64,000 bases of DNA, taken from positions 6,847,754 through 6,911,753 of the forward strand of contig OY998177.1 in NCBI GenBank assembly GCA_963921935.1. The letters are read 5' to 3'. The stretch comes from Galeruca laticollis. Taxonomy: Eukaryota; Arthropoda; Insecta; Coleoptera; Chrysomelidae. Position 1 is the stretch's first letter. The number at the start of each line of letters is the position of its first letter. Under the pieces are notes generated by a model. That model was not told the DNA's origin. It saw nothing but the letters and a program-made list of their open reading frames with translations, and made no database searches. Below, in pieces: positions 47,897 through 58,930 of this stretch. A program made the position numbers and the translations under genes.

Positions 47897-48884
47897 TGAT
47901 TGTTCGGAAACAGAACGTCTTGGTTCCCGTCTTTAGGAGTGGAACTTACTTGCCAAAGGAACAAAAATTGCAACTTTTAGAAAAAGAAATGCCACATTTA
48001 CACATTTCACAATATGGAAAATTCGTCATGTGCCCGAGCCGATATCGATGATTTAATGCAGGAATACGATAGTAAGCATTCTCCTTGTCAACGGCGCGTG
48101 TGAATAGACTAATGGAAATAAAGTTTAAAAGCTGTGTTATTACAAAATGGAAATTTATAACCATATCTACAGGTTGCCCGTTCAGTGACAACAAAATAAA
48201 CCTACGGAAATATGCGCCTCCTTTAATATAAGGTAAATTAGAACCGCTTCAAGTGGGAGATATGTTGTGTTTAAAAAGTTATCGCAATTTTAGTGGGACT
48301 CCAGGGAGGGTGTACGAAATATTGCTGTTTTTTTTTGATTGTGGGACAATTTCAACCAGGATCTCCAAATGTTAAGTATGTGCCCCTTGTAGACCCAAAA
48401 AATGTCCTTTTGCATCCGCTTCGCATTAAACTTGTGCTAATGAAAAACTTTCTGTAGGCTATGCGTAGGGAGGGTGAAGGATTTGAATACCTAAGACAAA
48501 TATTTCCCCAGTTAAGTGACGCCAAGTTAAAGTAGGGTATTTTTATAGGGCCACAAATTAGAATGATGCTAGACGATAATAATGTTATAGAACAACAACA
48601 ACAACAAAATAGATGCAATCTACGAACATCTAGTTATTGATCTTTTAGATTCCTATAAATGGCTTGGCTGCCGAATGTCATTAAAAATTCATTTTCTCAA
48701 TTCCGATTTATCATTTTTTCCTGAGAAATGGGGAACTGTCAGCGACGAGCAGTGTAGAAGGTTCCACCAAGATGTCAGAACAATGGAAATTCTGTACCAA
48801 GGGCGATGGGATCCAGCCATGATGGGTGATTACTGCTGGTTCTTGATGAGGGATGATATGACGCATCATAAAAGGAAAAAATAA
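47897..48884 (+). pseudogene. Uncharacterised repetitive arthropod protein, downstream part
   Basis: Continuation of the gene cut at 44994. Recognisable blocks are VLVPVFRSGTYLPKEQKLQ (about 47915), PGSPNVKYVPLVDPKNVLLH (about 48355-48415), LRIKLVLMKNFL, a stop, AMRREGEGFEYLRQIFPQLS, a stop, GIFIGPQIRMML, a poly-Gln expansion (CAA repeat at 48590-48607), a frame break and the closing MSLKIHFLNSDLSFFPEKWG with ERFHQD-like RRFHQDVRTMEILYQGRW (48675-48884). It has multiple stops and frameshifts. No function known to me; the family behaves as a repeat. Confidence 0.55.
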
Positions 48885-49149
48885 AACGTGTTACAAATAA
48901 ATATTTTTGATTCCTTATATATTAGTTTGATATCAATTATACAAATATTGTAGATATATAATGTTAAAAAATCTGTAAAGTCAAGTTTCAAATAAATATT
49001 AAACGTAACTGTTCTGTATCTGTTTTTTTCATGTAACTAAAACACCTTACGTGTTACAGAGTTTTTCTGGCCATTTTTGTATTTAGATAGGTTCAATCTA
49101 CTATAGTATACTATTCAACTTTATGTTACAGCAAAAAAAAATTGTTTAC
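48885..49149. other. Spacer between relic gene and LINE
   Basis: AT-rich, no features seen. Confidence 0.4.
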
Positions 49150-49169
49150 TGGTGAATTGGTTACTACCC

Positions 49170-50583
49170 ACAAACACACTTGAAGTAAACAGCATTATTC
49201 GAGAGTTGAAAAATCACAGAGCCGTGGGATCGGATGAAATCAAAACGGAAACGCTCAAAGTTATCGCGTCATTAATAACTGAAACTGGTATCTGGCCTAG
49301 ATCATTCAAATATTCAGTTATCATTCCAATATATAAAAAAGGTAACAAAAATACTGACAGAAAATTATAGACCCATTTCATTAATCACCCACTTATCAAA
49401 AATATTTGAGAAACTTCTAAAAACAGACTACAAAATTTTATAAATAAATATAACATACTTTCCGAAAGACAATATGGTTTTCGAGAGAAAACGTCCACTC
49501 AAGATGCTATTCTGACCCTTACTGAAAAAATATATAACTCGTTAAACAACAACAAACCCTGTCTATGTGTTTTCATTGATTTATCGAAGCATTTGATACT
49601 GTTAGCCACGAGTTGCTCTTTCAATCGCTGGAGGACATCCGTATCAGAAATACTTGCTTAGATTTATTCAAAAGTTATGTTACGAATAGGTATCAGACAG
49701 TCCGAATAAACGGTGTCGACAGTAAATCGTTAGTCGTACAATGTGGATTGCCTCAAGGTACGGTCCTGGGACCCTTACTTCTCAACATCTACATGAATGG
49801 ATTGTTTTCTGTGAAAAGCAGAGGTAACATTATCGGTTTCGCAGACGATACCACGATTTTCTACGAGGCGGATACCTGGACAGAACTAAAAGTAATAGTA
49901 GAAACAGATTTTATTATCAATAAAAAATGGCTTGCAAGTAGGTTGCTGAGTATAAACTTTCAAAAAACCAACTTCCTACCTTTCAGTTGTAGTAAAACAA
50001 ATCTGCCTTACTTTACTCGGCTCAACAACATCCTCGATGGTAAAAACAATCTTACAATTACAGCCGAAAGTAACATAAAGTACTTAGGAGTCATAATAGA
50101 CTGGCACATGAAATGGGACATACACATCAACTACGTAGCCACTCGTAGCCGTAGCCATCATGCACTCGTGGAAAGTCACTTTCGATACGGTTTATTAGCA
50201 TGGGGAGGTGCACTAAAATCCTACATCCGACCCCTTGAAGTTCTACAACGACGATTCCTAAAAACTCAAGATATCCAAGTGATCTACTATATCAAGAATC
50301 AGGGGTACTCGACCTTAAACAACTCTATTACTACAATGTCAACATGAAGTACTATACAACAAAACACTCGTCAAACTTTACAAAACATACCTATAACACT
50401 AGACAAAGAAATAACTATGTAATACCACAAATAGCAAAATCACTGCTGAGAACTAGTTTTTCTTACAACGCTCCAAAAATGTTCAATTCTTTACCTGAAA
50501 CAATTCGCGCTATACCTAACTCATTCCAATTCAAAAAACAGCTAAAAATGTTCATGAAGAGATCTAAAGTTCGAGTCTTTTGA
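49170..50583 (+). pseudogene. LINE reverse transcriptase (broken)
   Basis: Reads NSIIRELKNHRAVGSDEIKT, IPIYKKGNKN, a frame break, YRPISLITHLSKIFEKLL, RQYGFREKTSTQDAI, VFIDLSK with one base lost, then FDTVSHELL, VQCGLPQGTVLGPLLLNIYM and IGFADDTTIFYEAD (catalytic FADD near 49841), and ends HTYNTRQRNNYVIP...KRSKVRVF. The segment after WDIHINYVATRSRS has lost about 60 residues. Breaks near 49370 and 49590 disable it. Same general type as the terminal LINE but clearly another family. Confidence 0.75.
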
Positions 50584-50672
50584 GAATGATTATTTTAACC
50601 AATCAGTATTGACCAAGAAACTTCCTCGTTATATTTCGTATACATTTTCTATCTCTATTCCATTTTCGTGTG

Positions 50673-50980
50673 TGTTAAATATGAATACTCCTCAAGAAAT
50701 ATTGTTATTTTATTACATTTTCACATTTTATGTTTATTTTATCTTTCACACTTTTACCCATATCAAAATTGTTGTTGTAACCGACTAACATTCCAATTTA
50801 TCTGTAGTAGTATATGTCCTCTGTATGTTAAATATGAGTACCCCTCAAGAAATATTGTTATTTTATTACATTTTCACATTTTATGTGTATTTTATCTTTC
50901 ACACTTTTACCCATATCAAAATTGTTGTTGTAACCGACTAACATTCCAATTTATCTGTAGTATTATATGTCCTAAAATGG
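50673..50980 (+). repeat. 154 bp tandem duplication in LINE 3' UTR
   Basis: gttaaatatgaatactcctc at 50673 and gttaaatatgagtacccctc at 50827 start two copies with only a few differences. A long frame across it is a by-product of the repeat. Confidence 0.85.
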
Positions 50981-51372
50981 TAAGTTTATATTATTTTTAT
51001 AACATTTTATTTAGTGATACTTACTGTAGTTCGTTCATGTTGCTTGTAGTTTACAACATTATTGTATTGACTTCACTCCAATGGATTATATGTATAGTTC
51101 TACTGTATTTAGGCCTAATTATAATTTAAAATTCCTTGTGTCGTTGATTCAGTTTTATACATATGATTTATAGTGTTTCTATTTATATTGAATTCAAATA
51201 GTTTATAACTAGTATTGTTGTATGTGACCATTGTATATGAATAAATTGTATTTTGTGCGAAACAAGTGCAATAACACTTATCGCCAACCTACTTTTATTC
51301 ACATCATGTAGTGTTCTTGTAAAACCATATTTTTGGATAAAGTTATCATTATTATTGTTATTATTATTATAA

Positions 51373-51654
51373 TATAGCAGAACGATCCCTACCAGGCTAT
51401 ACAGCTCTATCTACAGTACCACCTTCATGTAGATAGGCCCCGCACAACGTCTGAGACTCTGTTATAAATGGTAAGATGGCGCCACTCGAATCGCCTTACA
51501 CCACACCGATAGTGATGTAACCTAGTCCTATACATAGTAGCATGGTGAAGGGTAGAAGCGAACACGGATTACGTATTATTATATGTTTTAAATAGTTCAT
51601 GTTATTTTCATTTAGTAATATTTTTGTTTGTTGTTAAATAAAATTATTACTACA
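51373..51654 (+). repeat. Gypsy 5' LTR
   Basis: Starts TATAGCAGAACGATCCC and ends ATTATTACTACA. It differs from the 3' LTR at only about 2 of 282 positions seen (gataggccc/gatagaccc, atatgtttt/atatatttt). Confidence 0.9.
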
Positions 51655-51655
51655 C

Positions 51656-51673
51656 TGGCGCCGTGACGTGGAG
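51656..51673 (+). other. Primer binding site
   Basis: TGGCGCCGTGACGTGGAG one base after the LTR; close to the usual Gypsy site complementary to tRNA-Lys (TGGCGCC...ACGTGG). Confidence 0.65.
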
Positions 51674-51892
51674 CTCGAATTAAGGATTCCTGAATGCAAG
51701 TGAGAGTTTCGTGAATACTTCGACATTTTTTTGTCTTGTAGAATCGAAACTGTCACATTTGACAGATTGGAATTTCGTCAGTCCGGCTTTTTCCAGTTAT
51801 AACGACAGGAATATTCGCTGTTGACTTTATCCAATCCGATTTCACCAAACATTCCGCGTCGAAGTAAACGCATTGCTGCAAGCCAAACAACC

Positions 51893-54235
51893 ATGGCGAT
51901 GTCTCCAGAGCAATTCCAACAGCTTCTACAAGCCGTAGCCGGCATAAGGACAGAACCAGATAATCGGAAGAAAGGGAGTTTGAGCAAATGCACGGCCCGA
52001 TTCGACGGAACACGTTGTCATGAGACAGTCGACAATTTCCTAAACACCATAGCAGTCTATAAGGATATGGAACAAATCACAGACCAAGATGCAATTAAAG
52101 GCTTGCCACTACTACTTACTGACACTGCAGCTACTTGGTGGCAAGGCATAAAAGGAGAAGCAACAGACTGGAATAATGCTATTCGATTAATCCGTGCCGC
52201 TTTCTCTCCGGCAACTCCTGCATATCAAATTTACCTAGATATCTTCAAGTCCCCTCAAGGAATCTCGGCACCTACTGACGAATTTATTTGTCAAAAACGA
52301 GCACTCCTTTCCAAACTTCCACAAGGAAGACATTCCGAAGAAACACAGATTGATCTAATCTACGGTCTTATGCACATTAGTATTAGGAAAAAAATCCCAA
52401 GAGGAAAAATCACTACGTTCACTGACTTGCTAACAAAAGCTAGACAAGTTGAGCATCTAGAAATGGAACTCAAGGATACGTCTACTTTACGACGCAATGA
52501 ATCAACCGATACGCTACCGGTGAAGAAAACCAAATTAAGATGCACGTTTTGTAATTTTAAAGGTCACAGCATACAAGAATGTCGTAAACGGCAGAAGCAA
52601 GACCAACCTAAAACGACTGCGACATATACGGAGCCTACACAATCAACCGCTACCAAAACCGACAAAGGTCACCTTCACTGCTACGGATGTGGCAGAGCTG
52701 GATACTTCCGCAGCAATTGTCCCAATTGCACTAATGTCGGCAAAGTGGTCGATGCCCAAGCTGTCCACTTCTATTCGATAAATACGCTTTTAAGATCTAC
52801 ACCTGAAGTCCCAACAGTTCCTGCAAGAATATGTGGTATTAAGGGCCAAGCACATATAGATACTGCGGCTAAAACAAGCGTAGCTGGCGTCACCCTCTAC
52901 AAACTTTTAAAAGACAAGAATTGTGCATTCACCAAAACCACAGCCCGAGTAACACTCGCTGATGGACTTCAAAAGCAAACAGAGTTACTGACAACATTTA
53001 CTACTATAGAGTTAGGCGGTAGAACTCATAATATCAGCTTTGTCGTGCTGCCTAACGCCGTGGACAACAGGACCTTATTAGGTATAGATTTCCTAGAAAA
53101 AGTTGGCATCGTGTTAGACTTAGGACAACGGTGCTGGTACTACGCAGACCGGCCTTTCGAGCGTTTTGAGTTTCAACCACAGTACCAAGGACTAATACAA
53201 AGACCACGGGATCAATCAGCAGAATCGAAGAAGCCGAAGAAATCTCTAAATATCGAAAGCGAACCAACTAAGGTACCAGATCCTAGAATACAACTTAACA
53301 TCACGGACGTTGACGAGAATGATGACGTTTTATCTCCATTCTTAGAGTTTTTCACGTCACCCTTACGGGATGAGTTATGGGAAGCTCCAGACTCCAGATT
53401 CCCAAATGTTAAAGAAAACAAGCACACGAGTAATGCGTATGCACCGGAAGACATAGATGAAATTTTTCGTCACAGCCTACCTCTCACTTACTCGCCACAA
53501 AAGAAAACAGGCACCAAGCGAAAAATATTTGAGTTATTTAGTTTCGATGTCTCCCTGCAACCAAACGAAGCCGCAACGCTATGCCCGACTAATCGAAACC
53601 AGCTGAATGCAATACTGCAGGAATTTCCAAATTTATTTGAGGAACATGGCCCTCCTACCACGCGGGCGGAGCATCGAATAGACACAGGCACTAGTGGACC
53701 AATTTCCAGTGCGCCTTATCGTCTTAATGTCAGCAAGCAAACCATTTTACGCGACAAACTCGACGAGATGTTGGCTAATGGAATAATCGAGGAAAGTGAA
53801 ACAGCGTGGACTTCACCCGTCGTCATGGTACCAAAGAAAGATGGCGATGTTAGGGTCTGCGTCGACTATCGCCGATTAAATTCGATTACGATACCAGATC
53901 GATACCCACTTCCTCGTATCGACGATTTGCTACACACAGCAAAGAGAAAACCTTATATGACTACCTTGGATCTCAAATCTGGTTACTGGCAAATAAGAAT
54001 GCATGAGGAAGATAAGAAGAAAACCGGGTTTATCACACCTTTTGGAGTTTACTGCTTTATGCGCATGCCATTTGGTCTAATAAATGCTCCGGCAACATTT
54101 CAGAGATTATTGGATAGGTTTAAAATTAGTCTCAGTCATATTACACTTCTGGTATATTTAGATGACTTGATAATTCGTTCATCAACGTTTGAAGACCACT
54201 TTTCGACGTTTACACGATTTCCAACTCCGTATTAA
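51893..54235 (+). pseudogene. Gypsy gag-pol (gag, protease, RT), frameshifted near end
   Basis: The first good start is ATG at 51893 in ACCATGG; the frame is open from 51821. Counting from 51821: capsid (residues 50-215), two CCHC knuckles (241-254, 287-300), aspartic protease with HIDTAAKTSVAG (D347; DTA rather than the usual DTG/DSG), and RT with VRVCVDYRRLNSIT (678-690), LDLKSGYWQIRMHE and VYLDDLIIR (catalytic YLDD 779-782). Gag and pol share one frame with no slip site. A loss of about 4 bases near 54220 shifts the frame. It makes the particle protein and cDNA; it lacks integration functions. Confidence 0.85.
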
Positions 54236-54776
54236 TAGAACTAAATGCCGTTTTGCTTGTTCGACCATTGGATTCTTAGGCCACGTGCTGACACCAGATG
54301 GGATCACGATGGAACCCAACAAAATTCAAGCAATTGTGGATTTACCTGTGCCTACCCATGTAAAGGATCTCCTAAGATTTATCCAAACTTGTTCATGGTG
54401 TCGCCGATTTATTGCAAATTTTGCCAGCATTGCAAAACCTCTTACAAATTTGACTCGGAAGAATACTCCGTGGAAATGGGGAACAACTGAGCAAGATGCG
54501 TATAACAAATTAAAGAACTGTCTGATAACTGCTCCAATCCTCAAACAAGCAGATGAGAGTGAACCCTTCACTATTAAATCCGACGCCAGTACCTATGCCA
54601 TCGGTGCAGTTTTGGTCCAGGGGGAGGGAGCAACCGAACACCCTATTAAGTATGCGAGTCGCTTATTAACGAGTGCAGAGAGGAACTATATGACCACGGA
54701 GGAAGTAGCATCACCTGCCAATCCACCCCTAAGGAAGAAAGGATTACGAGGTAGACCCAAGAAACAACAACCTTAA
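54189..54776 (+). pseudogene. Gypsy pol, RT thumb and RNase H start, fused to basic tail
   Basis: In the shifted frame: LHDFQLRINRTKCRFACSTI, GFLGHVLTPDGI, CSWCRRFIANFASIAKPLTN, FTIKSDASTYAIGAVLVQGE (the first RNase H Asp, in SDAS), SRLLTSAERNYMTTEE, then straight into VASPANPPLRKKGLRGRPKK. The junction after TTEE marks an internal deletion of most of RNase H and the whole integrase. The basic tail is probably the original C-terminus of the polyprotein. Confidence 0.75.
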
Positions 54777-54817
54777 TCGTCCTGCTTGGTGTACTAGCCT
54801 CTCATCGGGACGATCTC

Positions 54818-54834
54818 GAAGCTAGAGGGGGAGG
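54818..54834 (+). other. Polypurine tract
   Basis: agctagagggggagg-type purine run directly before the 3' LTR; the usual plus-strand primer for LTR elements. Confidence 0.65.
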
Positions 54835-54835
54835 T

Positions 54836-55117
54836 TATAGCAGAACGATCCCTACCAGGCTATACAGCTCTATCTACAGTACCACCTTCATGTAGATAGA
54901 CCCCGCACAACGTCTGAGACTCTGTTATAAATGGTAAGATGGCGCCACTCGAATCGCCTTACACCACACCGATAGTGATGTAACCTAGTCCTATACATAG
55001 TAGCATGGTGAAGGGTAGAAGCGAACACGGATTACGTATTATTATATATTTTAAATAGTTCATGTTATTTTCATTTAGTAATATTTTTGTTTGTTGTTAA
55101 ATAAAATTATTACTACA
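54836..55117 (+). repeat. Gypsy 3' LTR
   Basis: Near-identical to 51373-51654. It is followed at once by (ATT)n. Confidence 0.9.
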
Positions 55118-55145
55118 ATTATTATTATTATTATTATTATTATTC
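55118..55145. repeat. (ATT)n microsatellite
   Basis: Nine ATT units. On the minus strand these are the (AAT)n in which the 3' end of the old Dong-like fragment lies. Confidence 0.9.
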
Positions 55146-55525
55146 TCTTTCTTCTCACGTTTACACGAATTGAAAGTATGAGGGCTCACGCAAAACTCAT
55201 ACCTTGTTGACTTATTTGATAATTTTCCTTACTATCCTACACGTTTCTAATATAGTTGATTTTTGCATTTCTAGTATTGTAAGTTGTAGTTAGTTGTGTT
55301 TTTTGAATTCATTAAGTAACTCTGGTGGTATGAGGCCCGTTACTGAAATGACAACTGGGGTTATCTGAACTTTCTCCATCTTCCACATTGCCTTTATTTC
55401 TTCTGCTAGTTCGGTGTATTTCCTAATTTTTTCTGTAAGTTGTGATCCAGGGGATGAGCGATGTCTATTAGTGTTGTTATTCTATTTATTTTATCTATAA
55501 TTATTATATCTGGTCTATTATTATT
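55146..55525 (-). pseudogene. Dong/R4-like LINE C-terminal fragment (older copy)
   Basis: On the minus strand: RPDIIIIDKINRITTLIDIA, a restriction-like endonuclease core with PD and the D of LIDIAHP; after a one-base shift EKIRKYTELAEEIKAMWKME then PVVISVTGLIPPELLNEF. The layout parallels residues 1020-1090 of the intact protein beside it, but the sequence differs, so it is a separate family. The 3' tail runs to (AAT)n at 55145. Confidence 0.65.
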
Positions 55526-55612
55526 ATTATTTTCCTTTTTGTGTCACCCGATTTACACCCGGCGTGTTTCAACGACAGTCGGCCTCAACAGCAAGACTTT
55601 CGTTGGGTGTCA

Positions 55613-58600
55613 CTATTCTAGAAATGACCTAACAATATTTGTCGCATCCAGGATTACAGATTTTTGCATTAATCGGTAGGTTGACTCAGGAATATCAATG
55701 TCTTTGAGAAAAGTACTTAGTTTCTTGGGAATTAGCCCCATACAGGATAAAACAACTGGAATGATCTTGACTTCTTTAAGATTCCACAATTCTTTTATTT
55801 CGGTCCTTAGCTCGGCGTATTTGCTTAGTTTTTCATTGTATTTGCTTTCTGTGTTAGAATTATTTGGGATCGATATGTCAATAAGCAGAGCTTGCTTGGA
55901 TTGTTTATTAATGACTGTGATGTCCGGCCTGTTGTGTCGTACTGTTACGTCCATCATGATAGTTTTATCCCAGTAGATCTTAACATACTGATTTTCGATA
56001 ACTGGAGGGGGCTTATATTTGTAATATGGCTCGTTGTTTTGTGGATCAAGGTTAAGTTTTTTCAGTACTTCTAGGTATACTACTGTGGCAACTTTGTTGT
56101 GTCGTTCTAGATATTTAGTTTCAGCTATGCTTTGGCAACTAGAAAGAATGTGTTCAATCGTTTCTTGACTTCTGTTGCACTTTCTGCACCTATCTGTTGG
56201 TATTTCTTCCTTCAAGATATACTTTTGGTAATTCCTCGTTTTTATAACCTGATCTTGTATACCAACCATAAAACCTCCAGTTTCTGGGAACAGCGTTCCA
56301 GTTTTAAGCCATTCAACCGATTTAGCTTGATCTATCGTGTCTTTCTGTAAATCATTGATGAATCTTCCGTGCAATTCTTTTGAATGCCAATTTCTAATTT
56401 TATCTTCCTCATTTCGTGTATCAAAGGGCGTAAAGTTTTCCATGCTAAGGCTTAAAGGTGTATAACCCGTATCTGTTTTCACTATGGCTTTATGAAGTTG
56501 ACTATTTTGGTGGCGGAAAAAACTCCTCAAGCCTGCAATTTGCCGAGTGCAAGCTTCCACAACATCTTTTATTCCTCTACCTCCTTTTTCTCTAGGTAAA
56601 TTTACCCTTTCGACGGACGATTTTGGATGGTGTTTTCTATGTTTTGTTAGCTCGGTTCTAATCTTTCTGTTTACTGCTTCCAGGTCCGTTTGAGTCCATT
56701 TAATTATTCCGAAGGAGTACTGAAGAGCGGATATGGCGTAGCTATTTATGGCCGTGGTAAGGTTTCTTGAATTTAGCTTACTTTTTAAGAGGTTGTAAAG
56801 GCGTTTTTCGAATTCAGTGGTTAATATGGCTTTTATTTCTTTATGTTCTATCTTGTGTGTCTGAAGGATTCCTAAGTACTTGTAGAGTTTGTCTGTCATG
56901 GCTTCAATATATTTGCCTGGCTCTAGTTCTATAGGTTCTCCTTCTTTCACCTTTCCCTTTTCAACCGATACAGTTTGGCATTTTTCCATACCAAACGACA
57001 TTCCGACATCTGTGCTCCACTGGTGCATGAGTTTTAAGTTGGATTCTAGGTGTTTTTTGCACGCGGCATATAGTTTCAGATCATCCATAAAGAATAGATG
57101 ACTTATGGTTGTTGAGTTTCGATCCGCTCTAATAGTTGCTCCATATCCTGTGTGGTTTAGGCCACGTGATAATGGGTTTAAACACAAGCAGAACCATAGA
57201 GCGGAAAGTGTATCTCCTTGAAAGATTCCTCTTTTAATACTGATAGATTCAGTTTCTAGTTCTGTGTGATTTAGGTTAATTTTGAGTTTTGTTTTCCAAT
57301 TACTCATAGTACTTTTTAGAAACCTAACCACCACAGGGTGTATATTGTAAATTTCCAAAGTTTTTATTAACCAACTGTGGGGCACTGAGTCGAAAGCTTT
57401 CCGATAGTCTATATAAGCCATGTATAGATTTCTGTTCTTCTTTCTGATTTGTTCCAATATCACATTATCGATTGTTATTTGTTCCTTGCAGCCCATATAT
57501 TTTCTTTTGCACCCTTTCTGCTCCTCAGTTAGAATATCATTAGTTTCTAGGTATGCGTACAGTTTATCACATAGTGCTGCAGTGAATATTTTGTACATTG
57601 TAGGAAGGCACGTGATGGGTCTATATTGAGAAGGATCTTGGGTTTGATCAGATTTTGGAAGAAGATAAGTTACACCATTTGTAAGGAAGTCTGGTAGTTG
57701 GTCAGGGTTTCTTAGAGCGATATTAAATTGGTTGGTCAGGTGATGATGGGTAGCCGTAAGTTTTTTGTACCAGAAATTTTGGATACCGTCGTTCCCTGGT
57801 GCTTTCCAGTTGGCCAAGTTTCTTATTACCTTTTTTAGATCTTGTAATGTAAATATTATTTCTTCCATATGTAGATGGTTGTTGTTCTGAATTTCTGATT
57901 TGATCCAAGGTGTATTTTCCTGGTGTTCGATTTCCTTCGACGACATTCCTTCCCAAAATGTCTGTAAATCCTTCTTCTTTGGCGGTTGTCCTTTAGAACC
58001 AGGTTGTTCGTTAAACGATCTATAGAAGCCCTTCTGATTTTTTGAAAAGAAGTTGTTTTGGATTTTGCGTTGGTAGCTCTCCTGATATCTTTTTAATCTT
58101 TTAGAAGCAACTGCAAGTTTTTGTTTCCAGGTATCTAAAGTATCATCTATAATTGTTTTTATTTCATTTGTTGTTTTTCCTTCCAGCTGTTGTTTAATCT
58201 GGACCGGGATTTTATTTAGCAGCTTTTTGGATTTTTGCCCATTTGCTATTTGTTGAATTCTACCAATTTCTTTTCTCAAATTCTCGATTTTGGTACTAAG
58301 TCTTTGTTCCCATCTCGGTTTTTGAGGCGTACGTGTCTTAGGTGCTTTTAGTATTTTTTGTTTGTTGGCTTTGATTGTTGCTAGAGCTGCGCAATACACG
58401 TGAAGATGTATTTCCTCGAGGTTCATATCTGCATCCAATTGACTTTCCAGAATTTGATTAGCAATTCCTAAGAGAGAGTGCGTGTTTGGGGTATAAATGA
58501 GTTTTGGTAGCGCCGGCCTGCTGGCAGGGTCGGATCCTCTGAATTCAGTAAGATGTTGCTGGTAGTTTTCTTCCCATAATGTTTGACGGTTGATTACTGA

Positions 58601-58930
58601 GGGTCGAAGACTTAATAGTGGTAGGTCAGCTTCAGGTCCTCTACTTTCTTGTTCCTGAGTCTCTGGGGTTTCATTTATAGGCTGTTGATTAATCTCCCTC
58701 TCCACCTCTGCCTTTATTTGTTCGATTGCAGGTAGAGGTATTAGGTTATTTCTTATGATAGCTCTACGTTGATCTGCTATTCGTTGTTCTGAGAGGTGAT
58801 TTAGGTGTGGCATTTTCTCAATGAAGTGATTATGCAGTCGCATGCGGTACATCGTCATATCAGTCTCCAGTGCCGTAACTGTGAAAAACGAACGAATTAC
58901 TTGTTTGTTGGTTTCATTGTCCCATTTCAT
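55613..58930 (-). CDS. R4/Dong-like LINE protein (RT plus restriction-like endonuclease)
   Basis: Copies element RNA into DNA at a nicked target. It is open from 58987 without a stop (1124 codons); the first ATG is at 58930, and the frame stays open upstream to about 59165 with no ATG. Numbering from 58987: Myb-like N-terminus (residues 19-80, KWDNETNKQVIRSFF), basic linker, RT from about 380 (NWKAPGNDGIQNFWYK), YIDYRKAFDSVP (525-536), KRGIFQGDTLSALWFCLCLN, catalytic FFMDD (632-636), CCHC finger (C934, C937, H946, C951) and endonuclease RPDITV...LLIDISIP (P1021, D1022, D1037). All key residues are present and no stop was found. Probably functional. Confidence 0.85.
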   Translation of the reverse strand: MKWDNETNKQVIRSFFTVTALETDMTMYRMRLHNHFIEKMPHLNHLSEQRIADQRRAIIRNNLIPLPAIEQIKAEVEREINQQPINETPETQEQESRGPEADLPLLSLRPSVINRQTLWEENYQQHLTEFRGSDPASRPALPKLIYTPNTHSLLGIANQILESQLDADMNLEEIHLHVYCAALATIKANKQKILKAPKTRTPQKPRWEQRLSTKIENLRKEIGRIQQIANGQKSKKLLNKIPVQIKQQLEGKTTNEIKTIIDDTLDTWKQKLAVASKRLKRYQESYQRKIQNNFFSKNQKGFYRSFNEQPGSKGQPPKKKDLQTFWEGMSSKEIEHQENTPWIKSEIQNNNHLHMEEIIFTLQDLKKVIRNLANWKAPGNDGIQNFWYKKLTATHHHLTNQFNIALRNPDQLPDFLTNGVTYLLPKSDQTQDPSQYRPITCLPTMYKIFTAALCDKLYAYLETNDILTEEQKGCKRKYMGCKEQITIDNVILEQIRKKNRNLYMAYIDYRKAFDSVPHSWLIKTLEIYNIHPVVVRFLKSTMSNWKTKLKINLNHTELETESISIKRGIFQGDTLSALWFCLCLNPLSRGLNHTGYGATIRADRNSTTISHLFFMDDLKLYAACKKHLESNLKLMHQWSTDVGMSFGMEKCQTVSVEKGKVKEGEPIELEPGKYIEAMTDKLYKYLGILQTHKIEHKEIKAILTTEFEKRLYNLLKSKLNSRNLTTAINSYAISALQYSFGIIKWTQTDLEAVNRKIRTELTKHRKHHPKSSVERVNLPREKGGRGIKDVVEACTRQIAGLRSFFRHQNSQLHKAIVKTDTGYTPLSLSMENFTPFDTRNEEDKIRNWHSKELHGRFINDLQKDTIDQAKSVEWLKTGTLFPETGGFMVGIQDQVIKTRNYQKYILKEEIPTDRCRKCNRSQETIEHILSSCQSIAETKYLERHNKVATVVYLEVLKKLNLDPQNNEPYYKYKPPPVIENQYVKIYWDKTIMMDVTVRHNRPDITVINKQSKQALLIDISIPNNSNTESKYNEKLSKYAELRTEIKELWNLKEVKIIPVVLSCMGLIPKKLSTFLKDIDIPESTYRLMQKSVILDATNIVRSFLE

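Larger units (their letters stand above)
49150..51372 (+). mobile_element. LINE, Jockey/CR1 type, 5'-truncated
   Basis: RT-coding sequence at 49170-50583, then a 3' UTR with a 154 bp tandem duplication (50673-50980) and an (ATT)n-like tail at about 51343-51372, against which the Gypsy LTR starts. No endonuclease or ORF1 present. Confidence 0.75.
51373..55117 (+). mobile_element. Ty3/Gypsy-type LTR retrotransposon without integrase
   Basis: 282 bp LTRs at 51373-51654 and 54836-55117, a Lys-tRNA-like primer site next to the first and a purine tract before the second. The internal part has gag, protease, RT and the start of RNase H, then jumps to a short basic tail (RKKGLRGRPKK). The rest of RNase H and all of integrase are gone. 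The target duplication is masked because both flanks are ATT-rich. Confidence 0.85.

Noticed and set aside
50668..51129. 153-codon Cys/Phe-rich frame with internal repeat
   Set aside because: Lies in the LINE 3' UTR and arises from the 154 bp duplication.
52360..54571. Antisense frames of 60-81 codons within gag-pol
   Set aside because: Shadows of the plus-strand gene with no recognisable domain.
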